Shown here piece after piece: positions 34,329 through 46,499 of a DNA stretch of 64,000 nt. Under the pieces are notes generated by a model, which searched no databases, was not told where the DNA came from, and was given only the letters and a program-made list of their open reading frames with translations. Numbering within the stretch: the first letter of the stretch is position 1; every line of letters starts with the position of its first letter. A program made the translations under genes and the position numbers. Source of the stretch: Paramacrobiotus metropolitanus (taxonomy: Eukaryota; Tardigrada; Eutardigrada; Parachela; Macrobiotidae); NCBI RefSeq assembly GCF_019649055.1, contig NW_026570329.1, positions 310,001 through 374,000 on the forward strand. Reading direction: 5' to 3'.

Positions 34329-37030
34329 TCAGTTCACAGTCTGGACAGCTATTTGTCGAAGGTCAGCTTGAGCTTTTCCGACGAGGCTGGTGATGAGGAG
34401 AAGCTGTTCCGTCACCTGCACTACCAACCGCGACTTAATATCGGTTTCCGCCGCCAGCGCTTGTTGTTGTAGCGCGTGCAGGGCGGCGGTTCGCTGGTCC
34501 GGGCTGAGTCCAGTCAGGGCGGACAATCCTGCTAACTGTTGATTGACATGCTTTCCATGGACATCAAGATACATTCCAGCCATCACCCGAAGGAAATACG
34601 CCTGCCCCAGAATCTCTTGACACTCGTCAACAATCAGCGTGGCGATGAATTCCCGGCCGTCGCGACCGGTGTCAGCCAAACTAGCGATTGCAACGGCGTC
34701 GGCTAGTGGCATGAAGGAGTGTTTGACCGCGCGGTCCACCCGGTACGTCATTACGGCGAAGAAGTCAATCAGCGCACTCCATTGGTAACGCAGCTGACCG
34801 AGAACCTGTGTGGCGTCTTTTAGTAGCTGGATTATTTCCTCGAACCGCACAGTTTGCATATCCAGCATGGCCAGACGGCCAATAATCTGGTAATATGACC
34901 GATAGGAGTTTAAACGCAGCTGCAATATCTTCATTTGCACTTTAGCTTTTTCCTTAGCATACTCGGCTGTCATGAAGATTTTGATGCGCTCGTTAGCGAA
35001 CGGGCCTTCTAGATTTGCAACCATCTGAATGTTGGTGTCCGTATTTAAAACTTCGTCGCGTTGGGCCAGCGCTTCAGAATACAGGTTCTGTGCTTCCTGG
35101 TTCAGTTCGGCAGTGGCGTTCTTTGCACCATTCCACTCTTTTTCTCCGTCGTTATCGCTGATACGGTCGACAACGTCCAGAACCTGGTCAATCAGTTTAC
35201 GGATGCGCTGGCCATTGGGAGAAGTGACGGCACGTGACAGCGCTTCTAGGACTACCCTTGTGTTGCGGAAGAATGATTGTGCGGTTTCTGTTGACGACGA
35301 GTTTGATTGGTTTAAGTAGTTGCCGATGGAATTTGTCACGTCCATTACTTTGGATGCCTCTTTATGATCGATCGCAGGAATGCTTTGCGAAGAACCTGTT
35401 GCACTTGTTGATGTTACCGAGGAGCCCACCGCAGCTGGAGCGCCGAGGACATATCCAGTCAGAAGAGAAGGAAGCATATCTACGACGGCGTGTGCCAGCC
35501 GCTGCTTAAAGGCCTTGAACCCGGTCGGTAATTGTCTTATCGCTTCTGCATGTGCTTCATCCGCTTGGCGTACCTTAAAAAATGACACAGTAATGCAAAG
35601 GAAATTCACCGATGCTTTTACGACAAGCCCACCAGCAAAAAGAAGCATAAAACAAATTAAGCTCTTAAGACATTCATTTTTATTTATTGCGAAACAGTCA
35701 TGTTCTTAGTCGTGCTGTAATATCCAGGGTAATGGAGCAGCAAAGAAAACTCAAAAGATTTTTACAGCGTTGTAGTTGATATGCTTGTTACCTGTTGATC
35801 GATCTCGCGCTGTTTTTGTTCCAGTTCTTGGATTTCCCGATCGGAAGCTGCTTTGAGAGCATCGTTTTGTGCCCTTTCCAATCGCGTTTCCCATAAGTGC
35901 CATTCATATTCACCCCTTCGGGACTGTACCGCTTCGGTGATTTCTCCCGTCAGGTTCATTACACGACCAAATTTATGAGCCGTACTGCGGGCCCGTGCTG
36001 CCGCTTCCTCGCCGATCGAGCGGATGGAGTTGAGAGAAATGTTGACCATCCTGGGTAAAATGGACAGCGGGGCACCTTTCAGTACGCGAACTACAGTGCG
36101 CAGATGCGCCGGCACTTGTTGCATTTCCAGCTGGAGAAAGGTCATAGTGTGGAATGCATCGTGAAAGGCATCCCATGCTTCATTAGCCAGTTGCACCAAT
36201 GACGCGCGCAGTGATGATGGGTAGCGCAGGAAACGGAATCCTCCCAGTGGTGGGCGTTCGACCAAAGAGACATCGGTTTTGGCACAAAGAACCAGAAGTT
36301 GCCCTATTAAAGCCACTGATGCCGGAGCCGGGCCAAGATATGCTTCCGGGAAAATTCGAGATTCCCAGAGCTGGGCTCTCTGTTGTAACTGGGAGTCTGA
36401 AATCAGTATCAGGTTAGCAAGTTCCATGTCAATCGTGGTACTGGCAGCTGTTTGAAGGTACCTATCCCTCTCAGCAGCTGTGATTCTGTCTTCAAGAGAC
36501 ACCATCCGACCAAAAGAAAAGATACGAGTAGCCGATATTGCAACGACAAACGAGAAGTCTCGCTTATGTCTATTCGGTGATGTTTTGTGTCGCATATCAT
36601 CCGAAGGTCCGCTAATTATTATATCCGTGTTTTTCACCATTTAATTTTTACATAGCAGTTTATTACCATTTTATTCAAGTTAGGTAGCTGCCTGAAAAAA
36701 TTATCCCAAACAGTTTTATTTTTACCCGTATTGTTTGAATGTTCCTGCTTTGGAATACAGATACTGCGGTTCATTGGTCGACGTGCAAAACGCATTTTAT
36801 CTGTTTCTCTTAAGGTGTTTTGTATTTCGTACGGCTATCGCGCATGGTGAAAGACTGTAAGTTCCAAATAAATCGCTAAGACAAATTTATTGAAACGTAA
36901 AAATGGAATGCTTACCAGCGCCCGTTCCGTTTCCCGCTAATTCTAATGAGAAGGAGCCAGCTCCGTCACAAAGAAAAAAACAGTAACAGACCGCAACGAC
37001 ACATGCTGAGAAGTAACCGACTGGCCGCAT
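34329..37030 (-). CDS. H: large secreted helical protein, family H, unknown function
   Basis: Three exons inferred on the minus strand: 37030-36916, 36396-35792 and 35573-34329. They total 1,965 bases, a single frame of 654 residues. Exon 1 is a signal peptide (CVVAVCYCFFLCDGAGS) with an NGT sequon and a phase-1 donor. Exon 2 starts at SQLQQRAQLWESRIF and is helical with a charged coil at its end (LEQKQREIDQQ). Exon 3 (from VRQADEAHAEAI) is mostly predicted helix with a Gly/Ala/Val/Ser/Thr-rich insert (LLTGYVLGAPAAVGSSV) near its start and several long helices. Open reading frames extend into both introns, but the phases, the acceptors and the match to H2 argue for splicing there. I do not recognise the family. 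Family A also has an N-glycosylation sequon before the exon-1/2-type junction and a Q|V phase-0 junction before its last exon, so the two families share gene architecture. H stands head to head with gene B. Confidence 0.8.
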
Positions 37031-38056
37031 TCTTTCAACTATAACAACAATATAACACTGGCGGTATAACGACTATTCAATTCTTAAAAAGTTGACAACA
37101 AGCGTTAAAACTTACAGTTGTTTAGCTTTAAGTGTCTGCGTCAGTTGCATCATGCAGTATCTCTGATGCCAATTTCACGAAGTGAAAGCAAAAACATGAT
37201 CACCTTTGAATTCAGTTTCTGAATTACCGGGTTCAGTGTCCGGTACCTGAGCACGTCGTATGATCAGCAAGTTGCATAGTCCATTTTTGTTTGCTTCCCA
37301 ACCTTGATGTTTATCGTCTCCAAATAACCGTTAACACGCATTCAACCATTAGCTAACGGGTATCAAGCCGTTTTTTCTTTGCTGTAAAATCTTCTGGGAA
37401 TAACGCTGGCTGACGACACTGTTAAGAAATTTACTTGTAAACGCAGCGTAATCAGGAAGACAATCTATTTATCTGACACCTGATCATATGTTTTGCTAAA
37501 CAAGGTACGTATTACAGCAAACTTCCAAGCACCACGATCGCAGCGTCAGGGAAAGTAGTGCATATAAATCGTTTCGACTTTTCTCTTCAAAATATAGCCG
37601 TGACTTTAATTGCGCTTTTAACAGTGCAGTTCTTGCAGTTATTACTTTATTCGTATGCCAAGCCGGGTTTAAGTCATCGCTGCCTTAAGTCTCAGGTGTG
37701 TGTCTCATAAATTTTTTAATTGCTGCTGAGTACACTGTTTAGTACATGTACAAATTGTACACACACGACATTGAAATTAACAACAATATAATGTACCATA
37801 GCAGGACCTGCAAAACTAAGATGTTCATGGTCAGAAACCCTTTTCTGTTACATTGCATGTTATTCCCTTGAGTAAGCCTACTCATGTTTCAACTTTATAA
37901 ATAAAATGAACTCGTTTATTTGTACTGGCTTACAAAACCGATAATATCCTAATGTCCTTCTCACTTTCAGTTTTTTTGCCTCTTGCCTCGTCTGGAAATC
38001 TTTCCCTTTTTCCCCTCCAAATACCCACATCCACGGCGTGAGCCTGGCCATTCACG
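37031..38056. promoter_or_regulatory. Shared divergent upstream region of H and B
   Basis: Between the start codons of H (minus) and B (plus). The B-facing half has the family-A module: TATGATCAGCAAGTTGCATA (37,258 on), GCTGACGACA, the box CAGGAAGACAATCTATTTATC...TGATCAT (37,453-37,487) and TATAAA (37,563-37,568), about 490 bases before the ATG. A leader exon ending near 37,695 (CTCAG, then GTGTGT) is possible. What drives H from this region is not evident. Confidence 0.55.
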
Positions 38057-40222
38057 ATGAACGACCGTCATTTTATGGTTTTCTTCGTAGCTTTGGTTGC
38101 TGTTGCAGAAGGTGAGGGCTTAATAACGAAGCCATTTAAAACCTAATAATTCGGCATACAATCCGGCATATTGTATTTTAAAAATAAAATTCTCAATCTC
38201 ACTGCTAACGATGCCGGTATACGAACAAAAATACTATATGCAAAAATTCATTTCCCACAACAGAAGCGCTTTATTATGAGTGTTAGGAACAACGCGGGTG
38301 TGTACCTATTGTAAAAACCAGGACCGTAATTTGCCTGCAGTGAAAATCCAGCTAAAATGTTCAGAAATTATAGCGCAAAGTGCGAGTGATGGCAGTAATG
38401 AGCTCGTTTTTCGTATAATTCATGAGTTGACCGTTGCCGTATACTTTTCTTAGTCTTTTCTAACTTACTTCAGATTTATAGCGATTCTAAAGACCCACGT
38501 TAACAGGCCAATATTTGCGTAAATAAGGCTAGCAACATTCGCTTTCCCACTGCCCCACAGACTTCTGCCACGTAACGAAGAGAGTTTAAAAACGTTATTC
38601 AGCCATATCATCGGCCCATATGCATACCGTATTCGTTCCTAGGCAGTAACCTGGAGGCTTACAAGCATGCCGTGCTGTATCCATACAAAAATGCCGTAAT
38701 CTACCTTGCTGACACAGTTATGTCCCCGCTCAGTGCTGCACCCGTTCCCGTGAACGCAAATCAAACCGGTAAGATTGGTTGATAGCCCAATTACGAAAAG
38801 CTACTGTTAAATTTTTTTGTGAGTCCTTTGTTAAATCTGTTTATGATTCCTCTGCTAAATCTTTCTGCAATTCCTTTGCTAAATCTTTCTGTAATTCCAC
38901 TGCTAGTTTTTTTGCAATTTTAGAGTTAACTCCTGAGTTGAAAGCCTTTGCGCGCGACTCCAAACCCTTCCACACCAATGTCCGTGATATCAGCGCCGCA
39001 GCTGAAGCAGAAAAGGTGAAAACACAGCAGCAAGTGGAGCAAAAAACGGCGGAAGTGGCTGCCTGCAGTGGCCAGTTGACCCAAAAGCAACACGAATTAA
39101 ATGTGAAAAATGCGGAGTTGAGTGGACAGGAGGTGCAGTTGAATGAGGCGCACGGCCATTTAGCGCAAGCCCAAGCAGAAGCCCATCGAGCGCAGCACGA
39201 TTATGATGAAGCTCGGCGTGAGGTGGATCGCAAAAGAAACTGTATAATTGGAAGAAAAAAGCGAGGGCTTCTGAAGGTTCTCAAGAAACTGGTAAATGGA
39301 CCGTGCCACTTCGTACACAATATCGACGCCTCAAAGGACCGCCGAACTGCAGCGGGACACAGAAAAGATCACGCCCAAGCACGCGTCCACGACCTTACCC
39401 ATCTAGTGAATCAGAAGCGTGCCGAAAGGGATCACGCACAGCATCAGGTAGAACAATTGAGCGATGAATATTATGATACAGTGCAATGTTTTGATCGAAC
39501 AGTCAGATCAGCAGGCATATTATGGCCTCTTATTTAGCCGGTTTAGTAACGTAAAGGAATACTGCGCTGCTTATGTGCATGGGCACTGCTTTACGCGATT
39601 CGATTTTTCACCAAGAATCAGTTGCCAACTTTGCCTGCGCACTAACAGACGCGTTAAGCTGAAGAAAGCAATTGAGGCACCTCGTTTTTTTTCACCACAA
39701 GCCCACATGAATTGGCTTAATAACCTTTAAAACAGCATCAGTCTGCGCTGGTAACAAGTTAGTTACTAAATTTTGCATGATCCGATAGGAACGCATTCTC
39801 TATTCTCTACCTCTTTGAGAAGCGTATTGTCTAGTATTGACGTTCTTTTAAAAAGTAGTATCTTGTAGGTAAACGCAGTTACAGGTCAGAAGCAGGCAAT
39901 GGAACACCAATTGTCCGTACTTCAAACGCAGCTGCAGCGGGAAACAGAACTGGTGGCGCCGATCAGTCTGTTCTACGGACACATCTCCACAGTTTTCGAC
40001 CATTCTGGAAGTCTGCAGAACGTTTTGGACAAACTTATCTCCATTGAGCTTGTCATAGCGCCGCTGGAGCAAATTTCGGAGAAGCTGATAGCATTCACCG
40101 GCGATCAGTTGATTAGGAACGATATCAGCGCGGCTTTGACTCGTATGCGCCAACATACTGCCACTCTTAAAGAGAAACTGCCGCAGTATCCCTTGTTTTT
40201 TCTTACTCACGTTTTTCCTTAA
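38057..40222 (+). CDS. B: secreted coiled-coil family-A protein, unknown function
   Basis: Exons 38057-38111, 38643-38768, 38924-39447 and 39869-40222 total 1,059 bases and 352 residues, with exon lengths identical to gene A. The signal peptide is MNDRHFMVFFVALVAVAE. Exon 2 carries YKHAVLYPYKNAVIYLADTV. In exon 3, RNCIIGRKKRGLLKVLKKL puts the polybasic site at 171-174, followed by a strongly cationic amphipathic segment up to Cys188. Exon 4 ends LKEKLPQYPLFFLTHVFP. Acceptors are all preceded by pyrimidine-rich tracts. A reading frame continues upstream of exon 3 through CTTTCTG-type repeats, but this is intron sequence judging by sister genes. Paired divergently with H. Confidence 0.85.
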
Positions 40223-40567
40223 TCACGGTGTAACTGTGTGAAATTGTGAAATATAACTGGACCATTCGCTTTAAAAGATTGAGAACGTTTTTTGAGTTAG
40301 CCGATAGCACCATAACTTTATGTACTGTTGCATCGTAAAAATACTTAAAAAATCGGATACAGTAAATTTGTGAGATTAAACATCTGTGCACATTGAACAA
40401 GGCTCTGCACTGGATGCCCGGCTAGGAACCGGTGCGTCTCGTACAGATTGACTACGACTTTTCTCGCATCCCGGCCACTTCGAGCTTACAGGTTCATGTT
40501 CCAGCAAAAGCCGGACACTACGGTTTCCCTGCATGACCCACATGAAAATTTAATTGTTTTAATACTG

Positions 40568-40806
40568 CACAGGTACTTTTTAACGAGTGAGAACCGAAAT
40601 TCCGAAACTGAGTACAATAAAACAACAACAACAAATTCAACACAAAACACAGTTAAGGAAATTTAATCTGAGATCAACTTTAACAATTTCCATACTTAAC
40701 AACTGATTAAATATTTTGACTGTGTTTTTATGTTGAATTTGTTTGTTGTTTTTTTATTGTATTAATTTCCGGAATAAAGGTTCTCAACAGTTAAAAACTA
40801 TCTGTG
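40568..40806. repeat. Imperfect palindrome (fold-back or MITE-like)
   Basis: The left arm (TTTTTAACGAGTGAGAACC, CAATAAAACAACAACAACAA, ATTCAACACAAAACACAGT) is mirrored by the right arm (ACTGTGTTTTTATGTTGAAT, TTGTTGTTTTTTTATTG, GGTTCTCAACAGTTAAAAA). The arms are about 90 bases each, with a centre near 40,690. Confidence 0.7.
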
Positions 40807-41587
40807 TGGTTTTTGAAAATTATTTTTCATGTGTGACCGGAACGTAGCTGACTTGTCTTGGTTGCTGTACAGTATTCTCACATCCGAAACTGGCGTCGAA
40901 AATCCCCAAAAGAAGCATAAATTATTGGGACTCATCTTTTAAGAAAACCAGACCTTCTAAAAGAATAGTACAGTCGACAGCGCATCCGGTAGTTAACAAG
41001 GTGATGCCTCCTAGGGCCACCAACTGCGAATATTGAACCTGCACGTTTACATTGAACACTTTTGTTGGAGCCGTATGTAGGTGTTCAAAGTATACAGATT
41101 TCACTGTGTCGAAAAACTAACCAAACGAAAGCGGCCATGTTACATTTCATTCATCACATTTTCCATTTCCCAGTAGGCTAGTACATACAAATAGTCCAAA
41201 CAGTGGGCGTTAATAGCGCTGCAAAGCCAATTACCGGTATATCGATTTCCATATGGCTGCAAAATTTGTGATTTAACAGAAAAGAAAATAGTTTACCACC
41301 AGTGTGTTACCGTTTCTTACAGTTTTAGGATTTGCGAACATATCCAGGCACCAAACAAACAGAAACGATCACGATCAGGAATTTTTCCCGATCTCTTTGA
41401 ATCCGCTTTTTAGATTTTTTCTTGCGATTTGTTTGTACATTATTTTATACAAGTTTTGCAAAGGTAGTAACAACGCTATTTCACAAGGGCTTACTACTGT
41501 ATAAGGCGTTTGGTATCATCCTGGTACTGCAGCCGCTGGGTGAATTTGCATCACTGTAAGATCCCACACCTGCTTGCCCCCTGCCCG

Positions 41588-41715
41588 CGCGCCCGCGTTG
41601 CGTAGAAGATCGAGCCAGCATGACAAGCGTTCTCCGTACACCAAACTTCCCGCGCGCACGCGTTGCGTAGAAGATCGAGCCAGCATGACAACCGTTCTCC
41701 GTACACCAAACTCTG
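41588..41715. repeat. Two-copy tandem repeat, 65-bp period
   Basis: GCGTTGCGTAGAAGATCGAG starts at 41,595 and again at 41,660. The copies share about 60 bases with few differences and are bordered by CGCGCGC-rich sequence. Confidence 0.85.
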
Positions 41716-42013
41716 TGGTGCAAGTTCGTCCGCCGGCTACAGTATTCGACGTCACTTTCACTTCCTTATATGGCGCCGTTTTATTTCTTTAGTTGCCGTC
41801 AGTTTTTATTTCCTTATTTGATGAAATTTTTTCACTCCCTGGTATGACGCCACTTTTTACTCCCTTCTGCGACGTCATTTCTGACACCTCTGACATACAG
41901 GCAGACAGACAATTTTCACTTTCGCTTGAAGAGGACCTTCGCTGCGCTCCGATCGATTAAAGATAAGTAAATTAATAAGGCCTAAAAAATGCGACAATCA
42001 TGTTCCAGAGCAA

Positions 42014-43659
42014 TTACGTAAGAACGTGATTAAGAAGAAGCAACGGGTACTGCTGTAATTTCTCTTTGAGAGTGCCGGTGTATTGACGTATACGACACAT
42101 AGCCTCGTTGATGTCGCTTCCAGTCAGATCATCACTTGTATATGCTATCAGCTTCTCCGACATCCGCTCCAGTGACGCTATTACATGCTCAATGGATTTA
42201 ATTGTCTGTATAATGTTCTGCGAATGGCGGAAAATGATGGAGATTTGGCTGTGCAGCACGGTGGTTGCCGTCACCATTTCCGTTTCCCCCACGAGCTGCT
42301 CTTGTAGCTCGAACAACTCGTGTTCTAGTGCTTGCTTTTGAGCGATAACTAAGCTCATCTGAAACAAACAGCAATAAAACTTCAGACGTGATGCGCTAAT
42401 GCTAACTATGTATATGTACATGTCGTGTGTAATGTACATGCTTCCGTCGCATAAAGTTAACATAAGAAGCACATAACCGGTTCTGTACGAGAGTGTCAAA
42501 GCTCCCAAAACAGATACTTTTGCGCACCAAAGTGCATGCGATGTTTTTAAACCACTCTTATAATAAAAAAATATACCGTAAGCTTGTTTGCATTCCGAAT
42601 TGCTTCACCTTTAAATATTAATCAGTTGATACTCAGCATTTGCAAATGACTTTACTGTTTAGCAAAGACACGTTATTGTGCTAAACTGTGCTAACCTCAT
42701 TTTGAGCAGAATCCCGTTCGGCCCGCTTATGATTGACCAGATGAGTAAGATCACGGACTCGTTCTTGGGCAAGATGCTCTCTCTGTCCCGTCGCCAATCG
42801 GCGGTTTTTCTCAGCGTCCAAACTATTGACGTTGCGATGGCACCCGCAAACATTAACCTGTTTCAAAAACTTTAAAAGCCCTCGTTTCTTTTTCCCGCTG
42901 ATCCAGGCTCTTCGCCTCTCTACGGCCCGCAGAGCTTCATCGTATTCTTGCTGGGCTTGATGGACATCTGTCCGGACTTGCGATAGATTACGATGCGCAT
43001 CACTTAGCTGTATTTCCTGTCCACTCAACTCTGCATTCTTTGCAGTTAGTTCGTGTTGCTTTTGGATGAGCTGACCACTGCAGGTGGCCAGTTCTGCCGT
43101 TTTCTGCTCAACTTGCTGTAGTGCCTTCACATGTTCGGCTGCCGCTGCGGCACTGATGTCACGCATGCTGGCATGGAAGGTTTTGGAGTCGCGCGCAAAA
43201 GTCTTTAACCCGGGCGTTAATTCTGGAATTTGAAAAAAGTCGGGAGAGTTCATCTATACTCGTGCTTCTAACCGAGATTACCGGTTTGGTTTCCGTACTG
43301 GCTTGGTTTGGCAGGAACGGGAGCAACACTGAGGGGGAATATAACCGTGTCGGCAAAGTAGAATAGGGCACTTTTGTATGGATACAGCACCGCATGTTTA
43401 TAAGTATCCAGGTTAGCGTCTGAAAAGAAATGCAGCACATGAATTTGGTGCTTTTTCTAATTAATATGTGTGTGCTATTTTTTTATTGAACTTGCGCGAA
43501 AACCAAGTCTTAAAGACCAAATTAGCCGAGGCGAAGTCGTTAATTTATCGAATTCTTTAGCTTATTGAATAAATATTGGAATGGTCTCGCCAGTGGGCTC
43601 GTACCTTCTGCAACAGCGACCAAAATTAACAGGAATACCAACGAGTACCGGTCGTCCAT
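42014..43659 (-). CDS. C: secreted coiled-coil family-A protein, unknown function
   Basis: Exons on the minus strand: 43659-43605, 43419-43282, 43222-42696 and 42358-42014. They total 1,065 bases and 354 residues. The signal peptide is MDDRYSLVFLLILVAVAE. Exon 2 has YKHAVLYPYKSALFYFADTV and four extra residues before the NQT sequon. Exon 3 carries GKKKRGLLKFLKQ after a position where the sister genes have Cys; here the first Cys is absent (RRRAWISG), while CGC follows the amphipathic stretch. Exon 4 ends LKEKLQQYPLLLLNHVLT. This is the most diverged intact member, with the same exon phases as A, B and E. Its upstream module (box at about 44,452-44,490, TATA at about 44,388-44,393 on the minus strand) lies within the 8.1-kb duplicated unit that begins 89 bases upstream of its start codon. 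Confidence 0.85.
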
Positions 43660-44379
43660 TGGAGAAGGCTAATCTTCCCGAAAACGCTCGGCGTTCCACA
43701 GCCAGGGTAATAACCACGACAATCTGGAAACAGCAGAATCAGCACATAAATTTCCATAACAAGAGGTATATCTCGACTTACTAGCTTCTTAACTGACTAT
43801 TGTACTGTGTATTGCACGCCTGCTCGTTATCGGTTAAGTATGACCCCGTCATATAAATCGACTAAAATTCGAAAAGAGCAATTTGAGTAGCAGAATGGAT
43901 CATATAACAGTGGTGGTTTAAGTAGTATCCACAATAATGGTCATAGGAAACACAAGCAGCATGATAAAGGTCATGACGAAGCCGGTAATACAATGCCCTA
44001 AGCATACAACCACGGCACAGCTTATACCACAGCCTTCTCAAGAAATTCTCAAACTCCAATTCTGGCAGCCACAAAACTCAAAATATTAAGGTAACAGGAA
44101 AGGTCTCGCCATGGAGTTATGCAAAGAAACGCTCGACTCTGCATAACTCGCTATGGTTCAGTAATTTGTTAGTGTGCTTTCACATATTTAATTATGCCTA
44201 CTGTACATGTTTTTACTCACCAGTGAGTCACCACTTTATCCCTCAGCAAACGACTAATACACAAACCTGCAGTTTCAACGGCGGCAGTTTTATTCCGGAA
44301 TGGTTGATCGAGGAATTAATAACTCCCACGCAATAATATGCACAATGCAACGTAAACCGGAGTAGCGTTTCATCACAAA

Positions 44380-44530
44380 GTGTCTTTATTTATACACATC
44401 CTTCTGTCCTGGACTTTGCGATAACGCCAGAGTCCAGGATGGCTTGTGAAACATGATCGGATGGCGGATAAGTAGACAGGCTTCCTGGCTTCCTGCTTTA
44501 CTATTAAATTTCTTCATAAATGCGTCAGCC
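44380..44530 (-). promoter_or_regulatory. Upstream module of gene C
   Basis: On the minus strand: GCTGACGCATTTATGAAG, then CCAGGAAGCCTGTCTACTTA...CCGATCATG, then TATAAATA. This is the same order as before genes A, B, D and E. It is followed by gene C's ATG about 730 bases on. A copy without a gene is at about 52,540-52,690. Confidence 0.5.
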
Positions 44531-44654
44531 AGAGTTTGAGCAGCGATTCATTATCCAAAAGAAAATGTGTTCGACATTGTGAATTAACGCCGGTTGTCGG
44601 TCAAAACGGGCATTGACGCGCTACACTTTAAACAAAACCGTAGCATATGACACA

Positions 44655-44975
44655 TAAAGAAATGGTTTTTGTACCTTAATGGGTTCAATAATGGTAACGC
44701 ATTTGTTGTTGCTGAGAAATTAGCTTTTAAAGTGAAAATCGCGAAGTCGATTTTTACAGAGTACAGATGGTGCACGACTGGAAACGGCTATTTTATAGAG
44801 TGAAGTATTAGAAACTTATTATACGGACAGAATTTTGATTGATAAAAAACAGAAATGGTTTTTGTACCTTAATGGGTTCAATAATGGTAACGCATTTGTT
44901 GTTGCTGAGAAATTAGCTTTTAAAGTGAAAATTTGAAGTCGATTTTACAGAGTACAGATGTGAAAAAATATTCTG
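44655..44975. repeat. Local two-copy repeat, about 194-bp period, unit 1 only
   Basis: AAATGGTTTTTGTACCTTAA and the following 110 bases occur at 44,660 and again at 44,853. Unit 2 has a single copy (52,878 on). The extra copy therefore arose, or was created in assembly, after the large duplication. Confidence 0.8.
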
Positions 44976-45008
44976 AAACGGCTATTTTATAGAGTGAAGT
45001 ATTAGAAA

Positions 45009-45159
45009 CTTATTATACGGACAGAATTTTGATTGATAAAAAACAGAAAAAGAAAAAAAATCGGGGGTGCCAAAGAAGTGCTTGGGACACTCTACCCCTG
45101 GATAGTTCTGACCATATCTGCCGAACAAAACCCTAAAAAGAGATTCTGTCCGTATAATA
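45009..45159. repeat. Short inverted-repeat element (MITE-like)
   Basis: TTATTATACGGACAGAAT at the left end and ATTCTGTCCGTATAATAA at the right end are exact inverted repeats of 18 bases around a 115-base centre. It is also present in unit 2 (about 53,038-53,184). No target duplication was recognised. Confidence 0.65.
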
Positions 45160-45360
45160 AGCTCAGGCTGTGGTGCTTTATTTAATGCGATTTTATTCGT
45201 AATTTTTGGCAGACAAATGTATTCACAGCTGATTTTCAAAGTTTTTTTACGTTTTGTTCACTGTTAGCTTGCAAAAGTACTCGTACACCTCTTTCACGGC
45301 TTTGGTGCCGGTACCGAGAGGTGCTGGCTGCCGCACACAAAAGCACATGAGCAACGCAGA

Positions 45361-45397
45361 ACAGGCAGGCAGCCATATTATATGGCTGCCTGCCTGT
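45361..45397. repeat. Perfect 37-base palindrome
   Basis: ACAGGCAGGCAGCCATAT, one central T, then ATATGGCTGCCTGCCTGT: 18-base arms with no loop. The copy in unit 2 at 53,382-53,418 is identical. It could form a cruciform or hairpin. It lies within an open stretch (45,254-45,601) that I do not regard as a gene. Confidence 0.9.
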
Positions 45398-45949
45398 CAG
45401 ACGGCAGATTTGCGTTTATGGCGTCTTTTGTACCTCTTTCTTGTCAACAAGCTCAACAAAGCTGGATTCCTGCGCCAGCGGATCAGCATCGAAATCCAAC
45501 GAGGCAATGCGGCATCTATCCTGGGAACGGCACCGATGGGAGCAAATTTAGATCAAATGTTCTCTGTGATTAGGCCGCATGAGTCAGTTGATGCTGTGTA
45601 ATAAGTGAAGCTTCTTGAGCGTTTAAAATGAAGTTTTGTTGAAAAAAAACAAAGCTGGATGGGGCAGTTGCAGATTTTGATCGCACCTGATTGCGATTAT
45701 CAAAGTTCAATGCCAACCACTGATGTCGGGGGGCGATTGAAGGAATATGCCATCACTCACAATAAGTGCGGCGCAACCCATTATTTTGCGGTTCACCTTA
45801 CGTGCCCCTCTACCACTAGTACAACTTTAATTTTTTTGCGTGTTAACGAAAAAGATATACTCATTACAATTATCGCGTTATGTAGTATAAAAAAGCTCTG
45901 TAAGATGAGCTAAGGTAATTTTTGGAATTATTTTGAAAATTCGCTAGCC

Positions 45950-46499
45950 ACTTCGCGTTAAAACGATAAAATCGCAGTTTGGAAAACTGCCTGTATGGAC
46001 TCCGGAAACTCTTGATCATTCTAGAATTTCCAGAGTGTTGGAAGTTGTCGGCAGTGACCCGTTGAATTTTACTTCTGCAGCCACAGTGGCGATTCCGCCA
46101 CGTACTGTACGTACCGTTATTTGTATCAGGGTTGGAGACCTAGATCAAGAAATGACAATCGTGTCTACTGATAGAATAACACTGCAAAACATTCTCACCA
46201 AATCGGAACAACAATTTGCATGAAACAAAAGTACTGTATCTGTATTTTAAACATAGTCAAATTCGAGAAGGAAGGAAGTTCAACAGCATAAACAAACTGC
46301 ACGGCAAAGTGTCGACGCCGATTTATATTTTAACGGTCAATTGACAGTAAAGGCTACAGTAAATTGGGATGGTAAATGTGTTTACGGCGGCAAAAACAAA
46401 GGTAAAATGCGACGCGATACAGCGAGACTGTCTCGTACTGAGACTGAGAAAGTATGGTGCATGGCCACAGTTAAAATTCATACCGGCTGCCATATCTAA
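45950..46499 (+). other. Unrecognised open stretches, possible gene remnant
   Basis: In unit 1 an open frame of about 90 codons ends at 46,223 (LPVWTPETLDHSRISRVLEV, then DLDQEMTIVSTDRITL). Downstream, another frame ends GKCVYGGKNKGKMRRDTARL...KVWCMATVKIHTGCHI at 46,499. The corresponding sequence in unit 2 is open for 93 codons (54,233-54,514), but its first part is broken by several single-base losses. The composition looks protein-like, yet I recognise no domain, start or splice context. It may be a fragment of a gene or of a mobile element. Confidence 0.3.

Larger units (their letters stand above)
40223..42013. other. Intergenic between B and C with repeats
   Basis: Genes B and C converge here. 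The stretch holds a fold-back element (40,568-40,806), a two-copy tandem repeat (about 41,588-41,715) and a degenerate CACTTCCTT/GACGTCA-containing repeat (41,745-41,880). No gene was recognised. Confidence 0.5.

Noticed and set aside
35574-35648. Hydrophobic segment LLFAGGLVV...SFF as a membrane helix of H
   Set aside because: It ends in a pyrimidine-rich acceptor (TTTTTTAAG), and splicing at 35,573 gives exact phase agreement with exon 2; it is better read as intron.
36397-36640. N-terminal extension of gene H (MVKNTDIIISG...)
   Set aside because: The frame is open, but an acceptor at 36,397 in phase 1 fits the signal-peptide exon at 37,030, and homology with H2 fades about 20 bases upstream of the acceptor.
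34329-40222. Assignment of families A and H to known pore-forming protein families
   Set aside because: Long helices with amphipathic or Gly/Ala-rich segments are suggestive, but I saw no diagnostic motif; the resemblance is architectural only.
45254-45601. 115-codon frame containing the 37-base palindrome
   Set aside because: The peptide is different in unit 2 because of indels and has no recognisable domain; it is likely a chance frame in repeat sequence.
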